Positions 7,249 through 20,176 of a stretch of DNA of 41,704 nt are shown here, piece by piece. Made by a program: the position numbers and the translations under genes. Numbering within the stretch: position 1 is the first letter of the stretch; each line of letters begins with the position of its first letter. A model generated the notes under the pieces. That model did no database searches. It was not told where the DNA came from and saw only the letters and a program-made list of their open reading frames with translations. Source of the stretch: Nonomuraea basaltis (GTDB taxonomy: Bacteria > Actinomycetota > Actinomycetes > Streptosporangiales > Streptosporangiaceae); NCBI RefSeq assembly GCF_005893125.1, contig NZ_VCJS01000110.1:1-41704 (forward strand). Direction: 5' to 3'.

Positions 7249-7818
7249 TCAAGCTACGGCGGGCGTGGCCGGGACGGGCTCGAGACGCAGCTCGCGCACG
7301 ATCTCCCGGGCGCTCGCCTCACGCGACGGGCTCGCGTCGGCGCCGACGAACATCTCGATGTAGGCCCGGTGGAAGCAGCCCGCGATCAGCAGCCGGGCGC
7401 TGGCGTCCGGGTCGACGTCGGACCGGACCCGTCCCAGGCGCTGCTCGGCCGCCAGGTAGGCGGCCAGCGGCGCGGTCTCCGTATAAGGGCCGAGCCCGGT
7501 GTCCTTGATGGCCTGGCGGAAACGGACCGTCACGTTGGGCGAGGTGAACGCGGGCAGCGCCGCGCTCTGCACATCGATGTAGTAATCAATGCCCGCTCGC
7601 GCAATCGGCAGAAGATTGTCTGATACGCACCCTTTTCCAGTGCTGTGGGCTAGATCGTGAAGGATGCTAAGCCAGAGCGGAAGCCGGTCCTGGAGCAGGG
7701 CGAGGAAGTGGTCCACAGGACCGCCTGTGCGGTCCTCCCTGAGGGAGACGGCCATCTCCAGGATGCGCCGCCGGGTGTCCTGACTTCTTTGGTGCGGGTC
7801 TACATGGGAAGTCGCCAT
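7249..7818 (-). CDS. TetR-like protein apparently lacking its DNA-binding helices
   Basis: 189 aa from the ATG at 7818; a longer start at 7926 gives an atypical N-terminus. It opens like TetR proteins (SQDTRRRILEMAVSL is helix 1) but then jumps to REDRTGGPVDHFLALLQDRLPLWLSIL, which looks like the ligand-binding core. The roughly 35-40 residues of helices 2-4, including the helix-turn-helix, are absent. A palindrome (AGGACCGC/GCGGTCCT, 7717-7736) lies exactly at the junction. The C-terminal part, with DPDASARLLIAGCFHRAYIEMFVG, is well formed. It may be a deletion allele that cannot bind DNA, a non-DNA-binding family member, or a decaying gene. Codon use in the core is normal but turns lower in GC toward the 5' end. 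The ribosome-binding site is weak. Confidence 0.6.
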   Translation of the reverse strand: MATSHVDPHQRSQDTRRRILEMAVSLREDRTGGPVDHFLALLQDRLPLWLSILHDLAHSTGKGCVSDNLLPIARAGIDYYIDVQSAALPAFTSPNVTVRFRQAIKDTGLGPYTETAPLAAYLAAEQRLGRVRSDVDPDASARLLIAGCFHRAYIEMFVGADASPSREASAREIVRELRLEPVPATPAVA

Positions 7819-8038
7819 CGCGTGCCTAACGTGCGCGGTCAGTGGGTAGGCATCACGGCGCGAAGCCGAGTTTTTTGCGTTTATCGGGATAGAAGGCGTG
7901 AGTCTGGGGTCCCAACTTGGTTGCAATCTTGTATGGTCCCCGATTATTACCCGAAATCGCGAAAAATTGTCGGTTTTAATCCCTGAGGGTTAGCTGTCAG
8001 TGTCGCGGCGGGAGAGGCTCGCGGTGCTGCCGTGGACG
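7819..8038. other. Low-GC intergenic stretch
   Basis: 220 bp without a convincing gene, markedly richer in A/T than its surroundings (especially 7940-7985). It contains the small palindrome CAACTTGGTTG (7913-7923) and a GGTCCC direct repeat (about 7908 and 7936), both possible operator parts for the TetR-like gene. It also lies downstream of the PAC2 gene. Confidence 0.4.
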
Positions 8039-8893
8039 TCAGCCGTCGGTGTCGCTGTCGCGTCGGCGCAGGTAGCGCTCGAACTCGGCGGCGATCGCGT
8101 CCCCGCTGGCCTCGGGCAGCTCGACGGCGTCCTTGCGCTCCTCGAGCTCCTTGACGTACTCGGCCACCTCGGTGTCCTGCGAGGCCAGCTCGTCGACGCC
8201 GTGCTCCCAGGCGAGGGCCTCCTCGTCGAGGTCCCCGAGCGGCATCGGCATCTCCAGCACGTCCTCCATGCGGCGCAGCAGCGCCAGCGTGGCCTTCGGG
8301 TTGGGCGGCTGGGCCACATAGTGCGGCACGGAGGCCCACAGCGAGATCGCATCGAGCCCGGCCTGGCCGAACGCGTGCTGCAGCACCCCGACGATGCCCG
8401 TCGGGCCCTCGTAGCGGCTCAGCTCGAGGCCGGTCGAGCGGGCCAGCGTCGCGTCGGTCGCGCCGCCGAGGATGGGCACCGGGCGGGTGTGCGGCGAGTC
8501 GTTGAGCAGCGCACCCAGCATCACGGCCAGCTCGACGCCCAGCTCGCGGCAGATCTCGATGATGTCGGCGCAGAAGGAGCGCCAGCGCATGTTGGGCTCG
8601 ATGCCGCGCAGCAGCACGACGTCGCGCTCGCTGCCCGGGGGGCGGGCGCGCAGCAGCCGCGTCGTCGGCCAGACGATCGACTGGGTCAGCCCGTCGTTCA
8701 TCTCGACCACGGGACGCGTCACTTGGAAGTCGTAGTAGTCGTCGGGGTCGAGCGCGATGAGGGGCTCGGCCTTCCACGCTGATTCGAGATGGGCGATCAC
8801 GCCGCTGGAGGCCTCGCCCGCGTCGTTCCACCCCTCGAACGCGGCTATGAGCACCGGGTCGACGAGCTCGGGGAGCCCTTCGAGCTCAATCAC
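8039..8893 (-). CDS. PAC2-family protein
   Basis: 284 aa. The PAC2 (proteasome assembly chaperone 2) fold is recognised from VLIAAFEGWNDAGEASSGVI, from VVLLRGIEPNMRWRSF and from GPTGIVGVLQHAFGQAGLDAISLWASVPHYV. Eukaryotic and archaeal relatives help assemble 20S proteasomes; the actinobacterial function is not established. M. tuberculosis Rv2125 is the counterpart and also lies next to metH in the broader proteasome region. The GTG start follows AGGAGG at good spacing, and TAGGCT (about 8924-8929, minus strand) is a plausible -10. The C-terminus is acidic, then basic (EFERYLRRRD). Confidence 0.9.
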   Translation of the reverse strand: MIELEGLPELVDPVLIAAFEGWNDAGEASSGVIAHLESAWKAEPLIALDPDDYYDFQVTRPVVEMNDGLTQSIVWPTTRLLRARPPGSERDVVLLRGIEPNMRWRSFCADIIEICRELGVELAVMLGALLNDSPHTRPVPILGGATDATLARSTGLELSRYEGPTGIVGVLQHAFGQAGLDAISLWASVPHYVAQPPNPKATLALLRRMEDVLEMPMPLGDLDEEALAWEHGVDELASQDTEVAEYVKELEERKDAVELPEASGDAIAAEFERYLRRRDSDTDG

Positions 8894-9281
8894 GTGTCGC
8901 CTCCTCTCTCCATCGTCCCGCTTAGCCTATGCGGTAAGGAGGCGTCAGCGTCACCGATCTCCCTTCGAACGCCCCGCCCCGCATGCCCGGGCCGCCGCCT
9001 CCACCGGATCCCGGCCCAGCGGCGAAACCGGCCGCCCCCTCCGATGCCGCTCCGCCCACAAGGCCCCGAACGCGGGCGTGTCGAGCCAAACGGCACCCCA
9101 CATTGCGCCCGCCGTTCTGGTGCCGCCCGCTGCCTTCATGTCGCGCCGCGTGCGGTCCTTCCTGCCGCGCCGTCCGCCGTCTCCGTGTGCCGCGTCCGGT
9201 GTCCTTCACGCGGCGTGATTCCCTCCTCACGATGCGCTCGCGCAGATTCAGGGTTGGGCGGCATCCCGCGCGTGTGCCGGG
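8894..9281. other. 388-bp intergenic region
   Basis: It contains the promoter of the PAC2 gene at its left end and otherwise nothing I can support. One minus-strand frame (8951-9139) gives a protein-like 62-residue peptide but has no ribosome-binding site or recognisable motif. Confidence 0.4.
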
Positions 9282-9740
9282 TCAGCGTCCGCCCTCGGTG
9301 GTGTGCACGATCAGCACGTCGCAGGAGGCACGGTGGGAGACGCCCGAGGGCACGGAGCCGAGCAGCCGTCCGGCCAGGCTGTTGAGCCCGCGGTTGCCCA
9401 CCACGATCAGGTCGGCGCGGTGCCTGGCGGCCAGCGTGACGAGCACGTCCACGGCGTCGCCCTGCTCGGCGGTCAGCAGGACGTCGGTGGCGCCCGCCGC
9501 GATGGCATGCTCGCGCGCCGCCCGCAGCGCGTCGTCGGCCGGGGTGGAGCCGCTCACCTTGTACGCGAGCTCGCCGAGCCGATCGGCGGCCGCCGCGCGC
9601 TCGCTCTCCCGCATGGGCAGGTACGCGCAGGCCAGGACGAGGACGGCGCCGGTGGCAGCGGCCAGGGACGCCGCCGCGGAGACGGCACGGAAGGAGGAGG
9701 CCGACCCGTCGGTGCCGACCAGCACGGTGCGATAGGCCAT
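9282..9740 (-). CDS. Universal stress protein (UspA family)
   Basis: 152 aa, a single Usp domain. It begins with the beta-1 strand TVLVGTDGSASSFRAV and ends with the ATP-binding loop VVGNRGLNSLAGRLLGSVPS, matching G-2X-G-9X-G(S/T), followed by CDVLIVHT. ATP-binding Usps act in stress, hypoxia or dormancy responses. Two CAATTG copies 17 bp apart (9749 and 9766) lie just upstream of the start and could be regulatory. It is divergent from metH. Confidence 0.92.
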   Translation of the reverse strand: MAYRTVLVGTDGSASSFRAVSAAASLAAATGAVLVLACAYLPMRESERAAAADRLGELAYKVSGSTPADDALRAAREHAIAAGATDVLLTAEQGDAVDVLVTLAARHRADLIVVGNRGLNSLAGRLLGSVPSGVSHRASCDVLIVHTTEGGR

Positions 9741-9900
9741 GGAGACCCCAATTGGACGCGACGTTCAATTGACTACCGGCAGACTAGCGCCCCCTCGCTC
9801 ACGCGAGCACCGCCCGTACCATCTCCCATCCGCACATACCGCCACGACCCACTCGAACGATCTTCATGGTGGGTTCGAACAGGGCCCGGGGCGCACCCGA

Positions 9901-9914
9901 TAAGCTCTATGCCC
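9901..9914 (+). promoter_or_regulatory. -10 box and leaderless start of metH
   Basis: TAAGCT (9901-9906) lies eight bases before the ATG at 9915, the arrangement of actinobacterial leaderless promoters; no Shine-Dalgarno precedes either candidate ATG (9909, 9915). No cobalamin riboswitch was recognised between 9741 and 9908. Confidence 0.45.
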
Positions 9915-13379
<3,465 letters not shown>

Positions 13380-13393
13380 CCCGCCCCGGGTCG

Positions 13394-13419
13394 CTCGCCG
13401 TTCACGGTCGGACGGCGAG
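13394..13419 (+). terminator. Terminator after metH
   Basis: CTCGCCGT (13394-13401) pairs with ACGGCGAG (13412-13419) across a 10-base loop, 15 bases after the metH stop. Confidence 0.65.
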
Positions 13420-13511
13420 AATGCCGGGCACGCACCGCCGATCGGGGGCCGCGAGGGAGTGCCGTCGTCTGGAGGAGCGGCGGGAGCGGAGCGACCAGAG
13501 CGGGGGAAGGC

Positions 13512-13611
13512 GGCGGCGTATGGCGACCGAGCCGCCGAACGGAGTGAGGCCATGAGCAGGTGGCGGCGTATGGCGATCGAGCCGCCGAACGGAGTGAGGC
13601 AATGAGCATGG
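13512..13611 (+). repeat. Tandem 50-bp duplication of a translation-initiation segment
   Basis: Two units, 13512-13561 and 13562-13611, agree at about 46 of 50 positions. Each runs from GGCGGCGTATGGCGA through GAACGGAGTGAGG to ATGAGCA, so the ribosome-binding site and start codon are duplicated. The second ATG (13602) starts the HAD gene; the first (13552) opens a 17-codon frame that ends at it. Confidence 0.9.
13552..13605 (+). CDS. Possible 17-codon leader ORF created by the duplication
   Basis: ATG at 13552 encodes MSRWRRMAIEPPNGVRQ and stops at TGA 13603-13605, overlapping the HAD start as ATGA. It has the same GGAG-type ribosome-binding site as the main gene. It may serve translational coupling or may be a neutral by-product of the repeat. 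No protein function is suggested. Confidence 0.3.
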   Translation: MSRWRRMAIEPPNGVRQ

Positions 13612-14252
13612 AAGCCGTCTTCTTCGACATGGACGGGCTGCTGGTCGACAGCGAGCGGGTCTGGCTGGAGATCGAGACCGAGGTGATGGCCAGGCTCGGC
13701 GCCCGCTGGACGCCCGAGCATCAGGCCCACCTGGTCGGCGGGTCCATGGAGCGGACGGTCGACTACATGCTCGCCGTGTCGGGCTCCGACGTGCCCGCCG
13801 CCACCGTCCGGGAGTGGATGACGGGCGGCATGGTGGCGCGCCTGGCGGCGGGGGTACGCGTGATGCCGGGCGCCGCCGAGCTGCTCGACGCCGTCCGCGC
13901 CGAGGGGTTGCCCGTGGGGCTGGTCACCTCCTCGCTCAAGGACATCGCCGACGCGGTGCTCAAGAGCGTCGGCAGGGACCGCTTCGACGTCGTCATCACT
14001 GGTGACGACGTCTCCCGTACGAAGCCGGACCCGGAGCCGTACCTGACGGCCGCGGACCTGCTCGGCGTGCGGCCGGTCCGCTGCGTCGTCCTGGAGGACT
14101 CGCCGAACGGCGTGGCGGCCGCGACCGCGGCCGGCTGCGCCGTGGTGGCGGTCCCCAGCCTCCTGCCCATCGAGCTGGCGCCCGGCCGCCTGGTGGTCTC
14201 CTCCCTCACCGCGGTCACGGTCGCGCACCTGCGCGCCCTCCTCCCGGCCTGA
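13602..14252 (+). CDS. HAD-superfamily phosphatase (beta-phosphoglucomutase/phosphoglycolate phosphatase-like)
   Basis: 216 aa. The nucleophile motif FFDMDGLLVDSE, motif II VGLVTSSL, Lys in TKPDPEPY and the acidic motif VLEDSPNGVAAATAAG are all intact. The helical cap after residue 15 is of the C1 type seen in beta-phosphoglucomutase, sugar phosphatases and phosphoglycolate phosphatase, so the substrate is a small phosphorylated metabolite not fixed by sequence. The start at 13602 is chosen because MEAVFFDMDG follows it; an extension from GTG 13560 would only translate the upstream repeat. It follows metH in the same direction after a terminator. Confidence 0.88.
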   Translation: MSMEAVFFDMDGLLVDSERVWLEIETEVMARLGARWTPEHQAHLVGGSMERTVDYMLAVSGSDVPAATVREWMTGGMVARLAAGVRVMPGAAELLDAVRAEGLPVGLVTSSLKDIADAVLKSVGRDRFDVVITGDDVSRTKPDPEPYLTAADLLGVRPVRCVVLEDSPNGVAAATAAGCAVVAVPSLLPIELAPGRLVVSSLTAVTVAHLRALLPA

Positions 14253-14523
14253 CTGAGGCCGCCGCCCTCCCTCACCGAGGCGCCGTCCGTCGCCCAGACC
14301 GCCCCCCACCGCCGGGAGAATCCCCGGGCCGCTCCGTGTCGCGGGGAGAACTCCCGGGCCGCTCCGTGTCGCGGGGAGAACTCCCGGGCCGGTCCGCATC
14401 CCCGGAGAATCCCCGGGCCGCCCGACCGCCGTCCCCTAAGGGAAAAGTGGTTCCAGCGGAGGAGGCGGGCGGGCGTTCGCGTGCCAGGATGGAGGCAGGA
14501 GCCACTACGAGGGGGCGGCAAAA
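14253..14523. other. Intergenic region with repeats
   Basis: 271 bp holding the 30-bp repeat array and the promoter side of the next gene. GAGGGGG at about 14509-14515 is the ribosome-binding site for 14524. No gene seen. Confidence 0.5.
14316..14430. repeat. Four-copy 30-bp intergenic repeat
   Basis: GGAGAA(C/T)(T/C)CCCGGGCCG recurs at about 14315, 14345, 14375 and 14404. The first three units are separated by exactly 30 bp and the last by 29; copies 1-2 also share CTCCGTGTCGCGG. Units can fold (TCCCCG/CGGGGA). There are no unique spacers, so it is not CRISPR. Confidence 0.85.
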
Positions 14524-15015
14524 ATGGAGACCTTCAACGCGATCGCATGGCTGCCACTGTGTGCCGGGGTGACCGCCGTCGGATTGGTGCTCAGCTTCAT
14601 GGCGTTCCGCCGCAGGGGAGCGGCGTCGGGGATGCGGATGGCGGCGTGGGCGCTGCTGCCGCTGGCCGCCTATCTGACCGGGGCGCTGCAGGCGGTGTGG
14701 ACCATCGGCACCACCGTCGTCGGCTTCGTGACGAGCCTGGTGTTCAACCCGATCGTGTGGGCCGGCGTGGCCGTCGCGGGGCTGTCGGTGGTGCTGTTCG
14801 TCGTGTCCGGCGTCCTGCGCGGCAGGAAACTGGCCGCCGGCAAGAAGCGGGCCGATTCCGACACTCCCGCGCGGCAGCAGCCCGTTCAGCCCACCGCGAA
14901 CAAAGCGGCCGCCGCGGCGCAGCCGAAGCCTGCGGTAACCGGCAGGAAAGAGGGCAAGAGCGAGGACGATTTTTCGGACATCGAGGACCTTCTCAAGCGT
15001 CGCGGCATCAGCTGA
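14524..15015 (+). CDS. Small membrane protein with acidic C-terminal tail motif
   Basis: 163 aa. Three hydrophobic segments are visible (about 8-28, 40-75 with a break, and 77-100), followed by a basic stretch RGRKLAAGKKR, an Ala/Gln/Pro-rich linker and a conserved-looking end DDFSDIEDLLKRRGIS. Proteins of this layout near metH and the proteasome region of other actinomycetes are sometimes labelled cellulose synthase in databases, but no glycosyltransferase motif is present, so that name should not be used. Function unknown; the terminal helix could bind a cytoplasmic partner. Confidence 0.75.
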   Translation: METFNAIAWLPLCAGVTAVGLVLSFMAFRRRGAASGMRMAAWALLPLAAYLTGALQAVWTIGTTVVGFVTSLVFNPIVWAGVAVAGLSVVLFVVSGVLRGRKLAAGKKRADSDTPARQQPVQPTANKAAAAAQPKPAVTGRKEGKSEDDFSDIEDLLKRRGIS

Positions 15016-15036
15016 AACCCCGGCCACATCGGGGTT
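15016..15036 (+). terminator. Terminator after the small membrane protein
   Basis: AACCCCG (15016-15022) pairs with CGGGGTT (15030-15036), directly at the stop codon. Confidence 0.65.
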
Positions 15037-15134
15037 CTGTCACAGTTCCGAGACGCAAACGGAACGTCTCCCGGACATCTCGTTCAAGATCAATACGAAT
15101 GAGTTTCGCATCAATCACAGATTAGCCACATAGC

Positions 15135-15233
15135 GGCCTGAGGGACTAGTCATAGCAGCTCAGGCCATAGATTCTGCCTCCTGAGGTCGCGACACGCGGT
15201 CTAAAGTCAGTAGACATCAGACAACGTCGTCTG
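15135..15233 (+). promoter_or_regulatory. Promoter/operator region of the oligopeptide transport operon
   Basis: The inverted repeat GGCCTGAG/CTCAGGCC (15135-15142, 15159-15166) and the near-palindrome CAGACAACGTCGTCTG (15218-15233) lie just upstream of the first gene. TAAAGT near 15202-15207 is a possible -10, which would put the second palindrome at the transcription start, a classical repressor position. Confidence 0.4.
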
Positions 15234-15254
15234 GAATCCAGGGGGCAATTCGGC

Positions 15255-16247
15255 ATGACCGCACCGCTAGACGTTTCCGGTTCCGCCGCAGAAGCGCATC
15301 CGGAGTCGGTGCTCGCGGGAGCGGGCAAGGCCATCCAGGGCCGATCCCTCACCGGGATCGCCTGGATGCGGTTGAGGCGAGACAAGGTGGCGCTCACCGG
15401 CGGCGTGTTCGTCGTCTTCCTGATCCTCGTGGCGATCTTCTCCTCGCCCATCATCTCCGTGCTCGGCCACCCGCCGCTGGAGTTCCACCAGGATCAGATC
15501 GACCAGAGCACACTCCTGCCCAAGGGCGACTTCGGCGGCATGGGCACCGAATACCTGCTCGGCGTCGAGCCGGTCAACGGCCGCGACATCTTCAGCCGCA
15601 TCGTGGCCGGCGCGGGCATCTCGCTGCTGATCGGCTTCCTCGCCACCATCCTGTCGGTCATCATCGGCACCACGCTGGGCGTCGTCGCCGGCTACTTCGG
15701 CGGCTGGGTCGACCAGGTGATCGGCCGCCTCATGGACGTCTTCCTCGCCTTCCCGCTGCTGGTCTTCGCGATCGCGCTGGCCGGCGTCGTCCCCGACAAG
15801 GGGTTCGGCCTGGAGGGCAACGGGCTGCGCATCGCGATGCTCGTCTTCATCATCGGCTTCTTCAGCTGGCCCAGCATCGGCCGCATCGTACGCGGGCAGG
15901 CCCTGTCGCTGCGCGAGCGCGAGTTCGTCGACGCCGCGCGCAGCCTCGGGGCGCGCCACGGCTACATCCTGTTCCGCGAGGTCCTGCCCAACCTCCTGGC
16001 GCCGATCCTGGTCTACGCGACCCTGCTCATTCCGACCAACATTCTGTTCGAGGCCGCGCTCTCGTTCCTGGGCGTCGGCATCAACCCGCCGACCCCGACC
16101 TGGGGCGGCATGCTCTCGGAGGCGGTGCGCTTCTACACGCTCCCGCATTTCGTGCTCTTCCCGGGCCTGGCGATCTTCATCACGGTCCTGGCGTTCAATC
16201 TGTTCGGCGACGGGCTGAGGGACGCCTTCGACCCGCGCGCGCACTGA
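15255..16247 (+). CDS. Oligopeptide ABC transporter permease (DppC/OppC type)
   Basis: 330 aa. Six membrane segments are visible, starting VALTGGVFVVFLILVAIFSS after a cytoplasmic N-terminus of about 40 residues. The EAA loop, which contacts the ATPases, reads FVDAARSLGARHGYILFREVLPNL. FEAALSFLGVGINPPTPTWGGML is the DppC signature. It is the first gene of a five-gene importer (permease, binding protein, permease, two ATPases); placing the C-type permease before the binding protein is unusual. AGGGGG precedes the ATG. Confidence 0.93.
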   Translation: MTAPLDVSGSAAEAHPESVLAGAGKAIQGRSLTGIAWMRLRRDKVALTGGVFVVFLILVAIFSSPIISVLGHPPLEFHQDQIDQSTLLPKGDFGGMGTEYLLGVEPVNGRDIFSRIVAGAGISLLIGFLATILSVIIGTTLGVVAGYFGGWVDQVIGRLMDVFLAFPLLVFAIALAGVVPDKGFGLEGNGLRIAMLVFIIGFFSWPSIGRIVRGQALSLREREFVDAARSLGARHGYILFREVLPNLLAPILVYATLLIPTNILFEAALSFLGVGINPPTPTWGGMLSEAVRFYTLPHFVLFPGLAIFITVLAFNLFGDGLRDAFDPRAH

Positions 16248-16294
16248 CCTTCGCCAACGCTCCATCCCCCAACTCACTCACAAGGGGTTAGTCA

Positions 16295-18061
16295 ATGAGA
16301 AGGAAATCCGCACTGGCGGCGGCCGCGACAGCGGCGCTCGCCTTGGTGCTCTCCGCCTGTGGCGGCGGAGGTGGCGGCACGCCGCAGCAGCCCGCCCAGT
16401 CGGCGACCGGCGGCGCCGCGCAACCCGCGTTCAACGCCGGGCTCACCCAGGTGTTCAACCCTTCGACGAAGAAGGGAGGGACGCTGAAGGCGGCGCACTC
16501 CTCTGACTGGGACAGCCTCGACCCGGGCGACACCTACTACGGCTACTCGTTCAACTTCGGCCGCTTCTACTGGCGGACGCTGACGATGTACAAGCCGGGT
16601 CCCGGCCCCGAGGGCAACACCGTCGTCCCCGACCTCGCCGAAGGGCTGGGCACGCCCAGCGCAGACGGCAAGACCTGGACGTACAAGATCAAGAGTGGCC
16701 TGAAGTTCGAGGACGGCTCGCCGATCACGGCCAAGGACGTGGCCTACGCGGTGGCGCGGTCGTTCGACAAGGAGACCTTCGCGCACGGCCCCTCCTACCT
16801 CAACGAGCTGCTCGAGTGGCCGAAGGACTTCAAGGGCGTCTACAAGTCCCCTGACGTCGACTACAAGTCGGCCGTCGAGGCGACCGACGACACGACGGTC
16901 GTCTTCCACCTGAAGAAGCCGTTCGCGTCCATGGACTACATCGTCCAGATGCCGATGACGGCCCCGGTGCCGAAGGCCAAGGACACGGGCGCGAAGTACA
17001 GGGAGAAGGTCGTCTCCTCCGGCCCGTACAAGTTCGAGACCAACGAGATCGGCAAGCGCTTCGCCCTGGTCCGCAACGACCAGTGGGACCCCGCCACCGA
17101 CCCGAACCGTCCCGCGCTGCCGGACCGGATCGAGGTCCAGCTCAACGTCAACGCCGACGACCTCGACAACCAGCTCATCGCCGGCAACATCCACCTGGAC
17201 ATCCCGGGCACCGGCATGCAGCCGGCCGCGCTGGGCAAGGTCCTGCCGGACCCGGCGCTGAAGGCCCGTACGGACAACCCGACCATCGCCAGGCTCTGGT
17301 TCGTGTCCGTCATCCCCGACACGCCTCCGCTGGACAACGTGAACTGCCGCAAGGCCGTCCAGTTCGCCGCAGACCGCGTGGCCAACCAGACCGCCTTCGG
17401 TGGCGAGCTCGCCGGCGGCGAGATCGCGACGAACGTCATGCCGCCGCCCATCGTCGGCCAGGAGAAGTTCGACCTGTACGCGACCCCGGAGAACAAGGGC
17501 GACGTGGCCAAGGCCAAGGAGATGCTGACCGCCTGCGGCCAGCCCAACGGCTTCTCCACGACCATGTCCTTCCGCGCCGACCGCCCGCGCGAGAAGGCGC
17601 TGGCCGAGGCCATGGAGCAGGCGCTGAGCAAGGTCGGCATCAAGCTCACGCTCAAGGGCTTCCCGGCCTCCAGCTACTTCTCCGAGTACGCGGGTAACGT
17701 CGAGTACGTGAAGAAGAACGGCATCGGCCTGGCCACCCACGGCTGGGGCTCCGACTGGCCTGACGGCTACGGCTTCATGCAGGCCATCGTCGATGGCCGT
17801 ACCATCCGCGCCGCGGGCAACTACAACCTCAGCGTCAAGGTCGACGAGGTCAACACGCTGATCGACCAGGCCTCGGCCGAGCTCGACGCCACGGCCCGCG
17901 AGAAGCTGTGGGTCGACGTGGACAAGAAGGTCATGGAGGACGCCTCCATCCTTCCCGTGGTGTGGGCCAAGTCGCTGCTCATGCGCGGCCAGGGCGTGAC
18001 GAACATCGCCTACAACGAGGGCCAGAGCATGTACGACTACGTGATGCTCGGCGTCGAGTGA
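16295..18061 (+). CDS. Extracellular solute-binding lipoprotein, family 5
   Basis: 588 aa. Signal peptide with lipobox LSAC; Cys22 would be lipidated, anchoring the protein outside the membrane. A Gly-rich tether follows. The family 5 core is recognised from GGTLKAAHSSDWDSLDPGD, LAEGLGTPSADGKTWTYKIKSGLKFEDGSPITAKDVAYAV and YLNELL. Family members bind peptides, dipeptides, nickel or other ligands and hand them to the permeases. It is somewhat longer than E. coli DppA (535). Ribosome-binding site AAGGGG seven bases before the ATG. Ligand not predictable here. Confidence 0.95.
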   Translation: MRRKSALAAAATAALALVLSACGGGGGGTPQQPAQSATGGAAQPAFNAGLTQVFNPSTKKGGTLKAAHSSDWDSLDPGDTYYGYSFNFGRFYWRTLTMYKPGPGPEGNTVVPDLAEGLGTPSADGKTWTYKIKSGLKFEDGSPITAKDVAYAVARSFDKETFAHGPSYLNELLEWPKDFKGVYKSPDVDYKSAVEATDDTTVVFHLKKPFASMDYIVQMPMTAPVPKAKDTGAKYREKVVSSGPYKFETNEIGKRFALVRNDQWDPATDPNRPALPDRIEVQLNVNADDLDNQLIAGNIHLDIPGTGMQPAALGKVLPDPALKARTDNPTIARLWFVSVIPDTPPLDNVNCRKAVQFAADRVANQTAFGGELAGGEIATNVMPPPIVGQEKFDLYATPENKGDVAKAKEMLTACGQPNGFSTTMSFRADRPREKALAEAMEQALSKVGIKLTLKGFPASSYFSEYAGNVEYVKKNGIGLATHGWGSDWPDGYGFMQAIVDGRTIRAAGNYNLSVKVDEVNTLIDQASAELDATAREKLWVDVDKKVMEDASILPVVWAKSLLMRGQGVTNIAYNEGQSMYDYVMLGVE

Positions 18062-18105
18062 CCAGGCGAGCTTCGGGGATCTAGCGAAGGCAGGTGAAGG
18101 CATGA

Positions 18106-19154
<1,049 letters not shown>

Positions 19155-19158
<4 letters not shown>

Positions 19159-20176
19159 GCTTCCTTGACGTCAAGGACCTGAAGATCCACTTCCCGACCG
19201 ACGACGGCCTGGTCAAGTCCGTCGACGGGCTGTCGTTCAGCGTCGAGCGCGGCAAGACCCTGGGCATCGTGGGAGAGTCCGGCTCCGGCAAGAGCGTGAC
19301 CAGCCTCGGCGTGCTCGGCCTGCACAAGGGCGGCCGCGCCAAGATCTCCGGGGAGATCTGGCTCGACGGCGAGGAGCTCAACGGCGCCTCGGCCGAGTAC
19401 GTACGCCGCCTGCGCGGCAAGAAGATGGCGATGATCTTCCAGGATCCGCTGTCGTCGATGCACCCCTACTACACGGTCGGCCACCAGATCATCGAGGCCT
19501 ACCGCATCCACCACGACGTCTCCAAGCAGGTGGCCCGCAAGCACGCCATCGACATGCTCGGCCGCGTCGGCATCCCCGAGCCGGCCGGGCGCGTCGACAG
19601 CTACCCGCACGAGTTCTCCGGCGGCATGCGGCAGCGCGCCATGATCGCGATGGCGCTCTCGTGCGACCCCGAGCTGCTCATCGCCGACGAGCCGACCACC
19701 GCGCTCGACGTGACCGTACAGGCCCAGATCCTGGACCTCATGCGCGACCTGCAGCGCGAGTTCAACTCCGCACTGATCATCATCACCCACGACCTGGGCG
19801 TGGTCGCCGAGCTGTCCGACGACATCCTCGTCATGTACGGCGGCAAATGCGTCGAATTCGGCGCGGCCGAGGACATCTTCTATCGCCCCGAGCACCCCTA
19901 CACGTGGGGCCTGCTGGGCTCCATGCCCCGCCTCGACCGCGAGCGCACCGAACGGCTCCTGCCCATCAAGGGCTCCCCGCCGTCGCTGATCAACGTGCCG
20001 CCGGGGTGCGCCTTCCACCCCCGCTGCCCGTACGCCGAGCGCACCGAGGGCAAGGCCCAGACCGAGGTGCCGGCGTTGGCCGAGACCGAGGGCGGCCACC
20101 TGGTGCGCTGCCACATGAGCAGGACCGAACGGCGGAGCCTGTGGGAGAACGAGATCAAGCCAGTGCTGGAGACCCA

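Noticed and set aside
8951..9139. 62-codon minus-strand frame with protein-like composition
   Set aside because: No ribosome-binding site, no recognisable motif and no conservation evidence; left as undecided non-coding.
9872..9882. GGTTCGAAC, resembling a tRNA T-loop, upstream of metH
   Set aside because: The flanking bases do not form a T-stem and no acceptor, D or anticodon arms can be drawn.
9741..9908. Possible cobalamin riboswitch before metH
   Set aside because: No B12-box-like or paired riboswitch elements are visible, and a leaderless promoter lies directly at the start.
9303..9914. Upstream extension of metH by about 200 codons
   Set aside because: It runs antisense to the universal stress protein gene, and MetH homology begins only after 9915.
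14316..14430. CRISPR-like array
   Set aside because: Repeats are contiguous, without unique spacers, and there are no cas genes.
14524..15015. Cellulose synthase identity for the small membrane protein
   Set aside because: No glycosyltransferase domain or D,D,D,QxxRW motif is present in its 163 residues.
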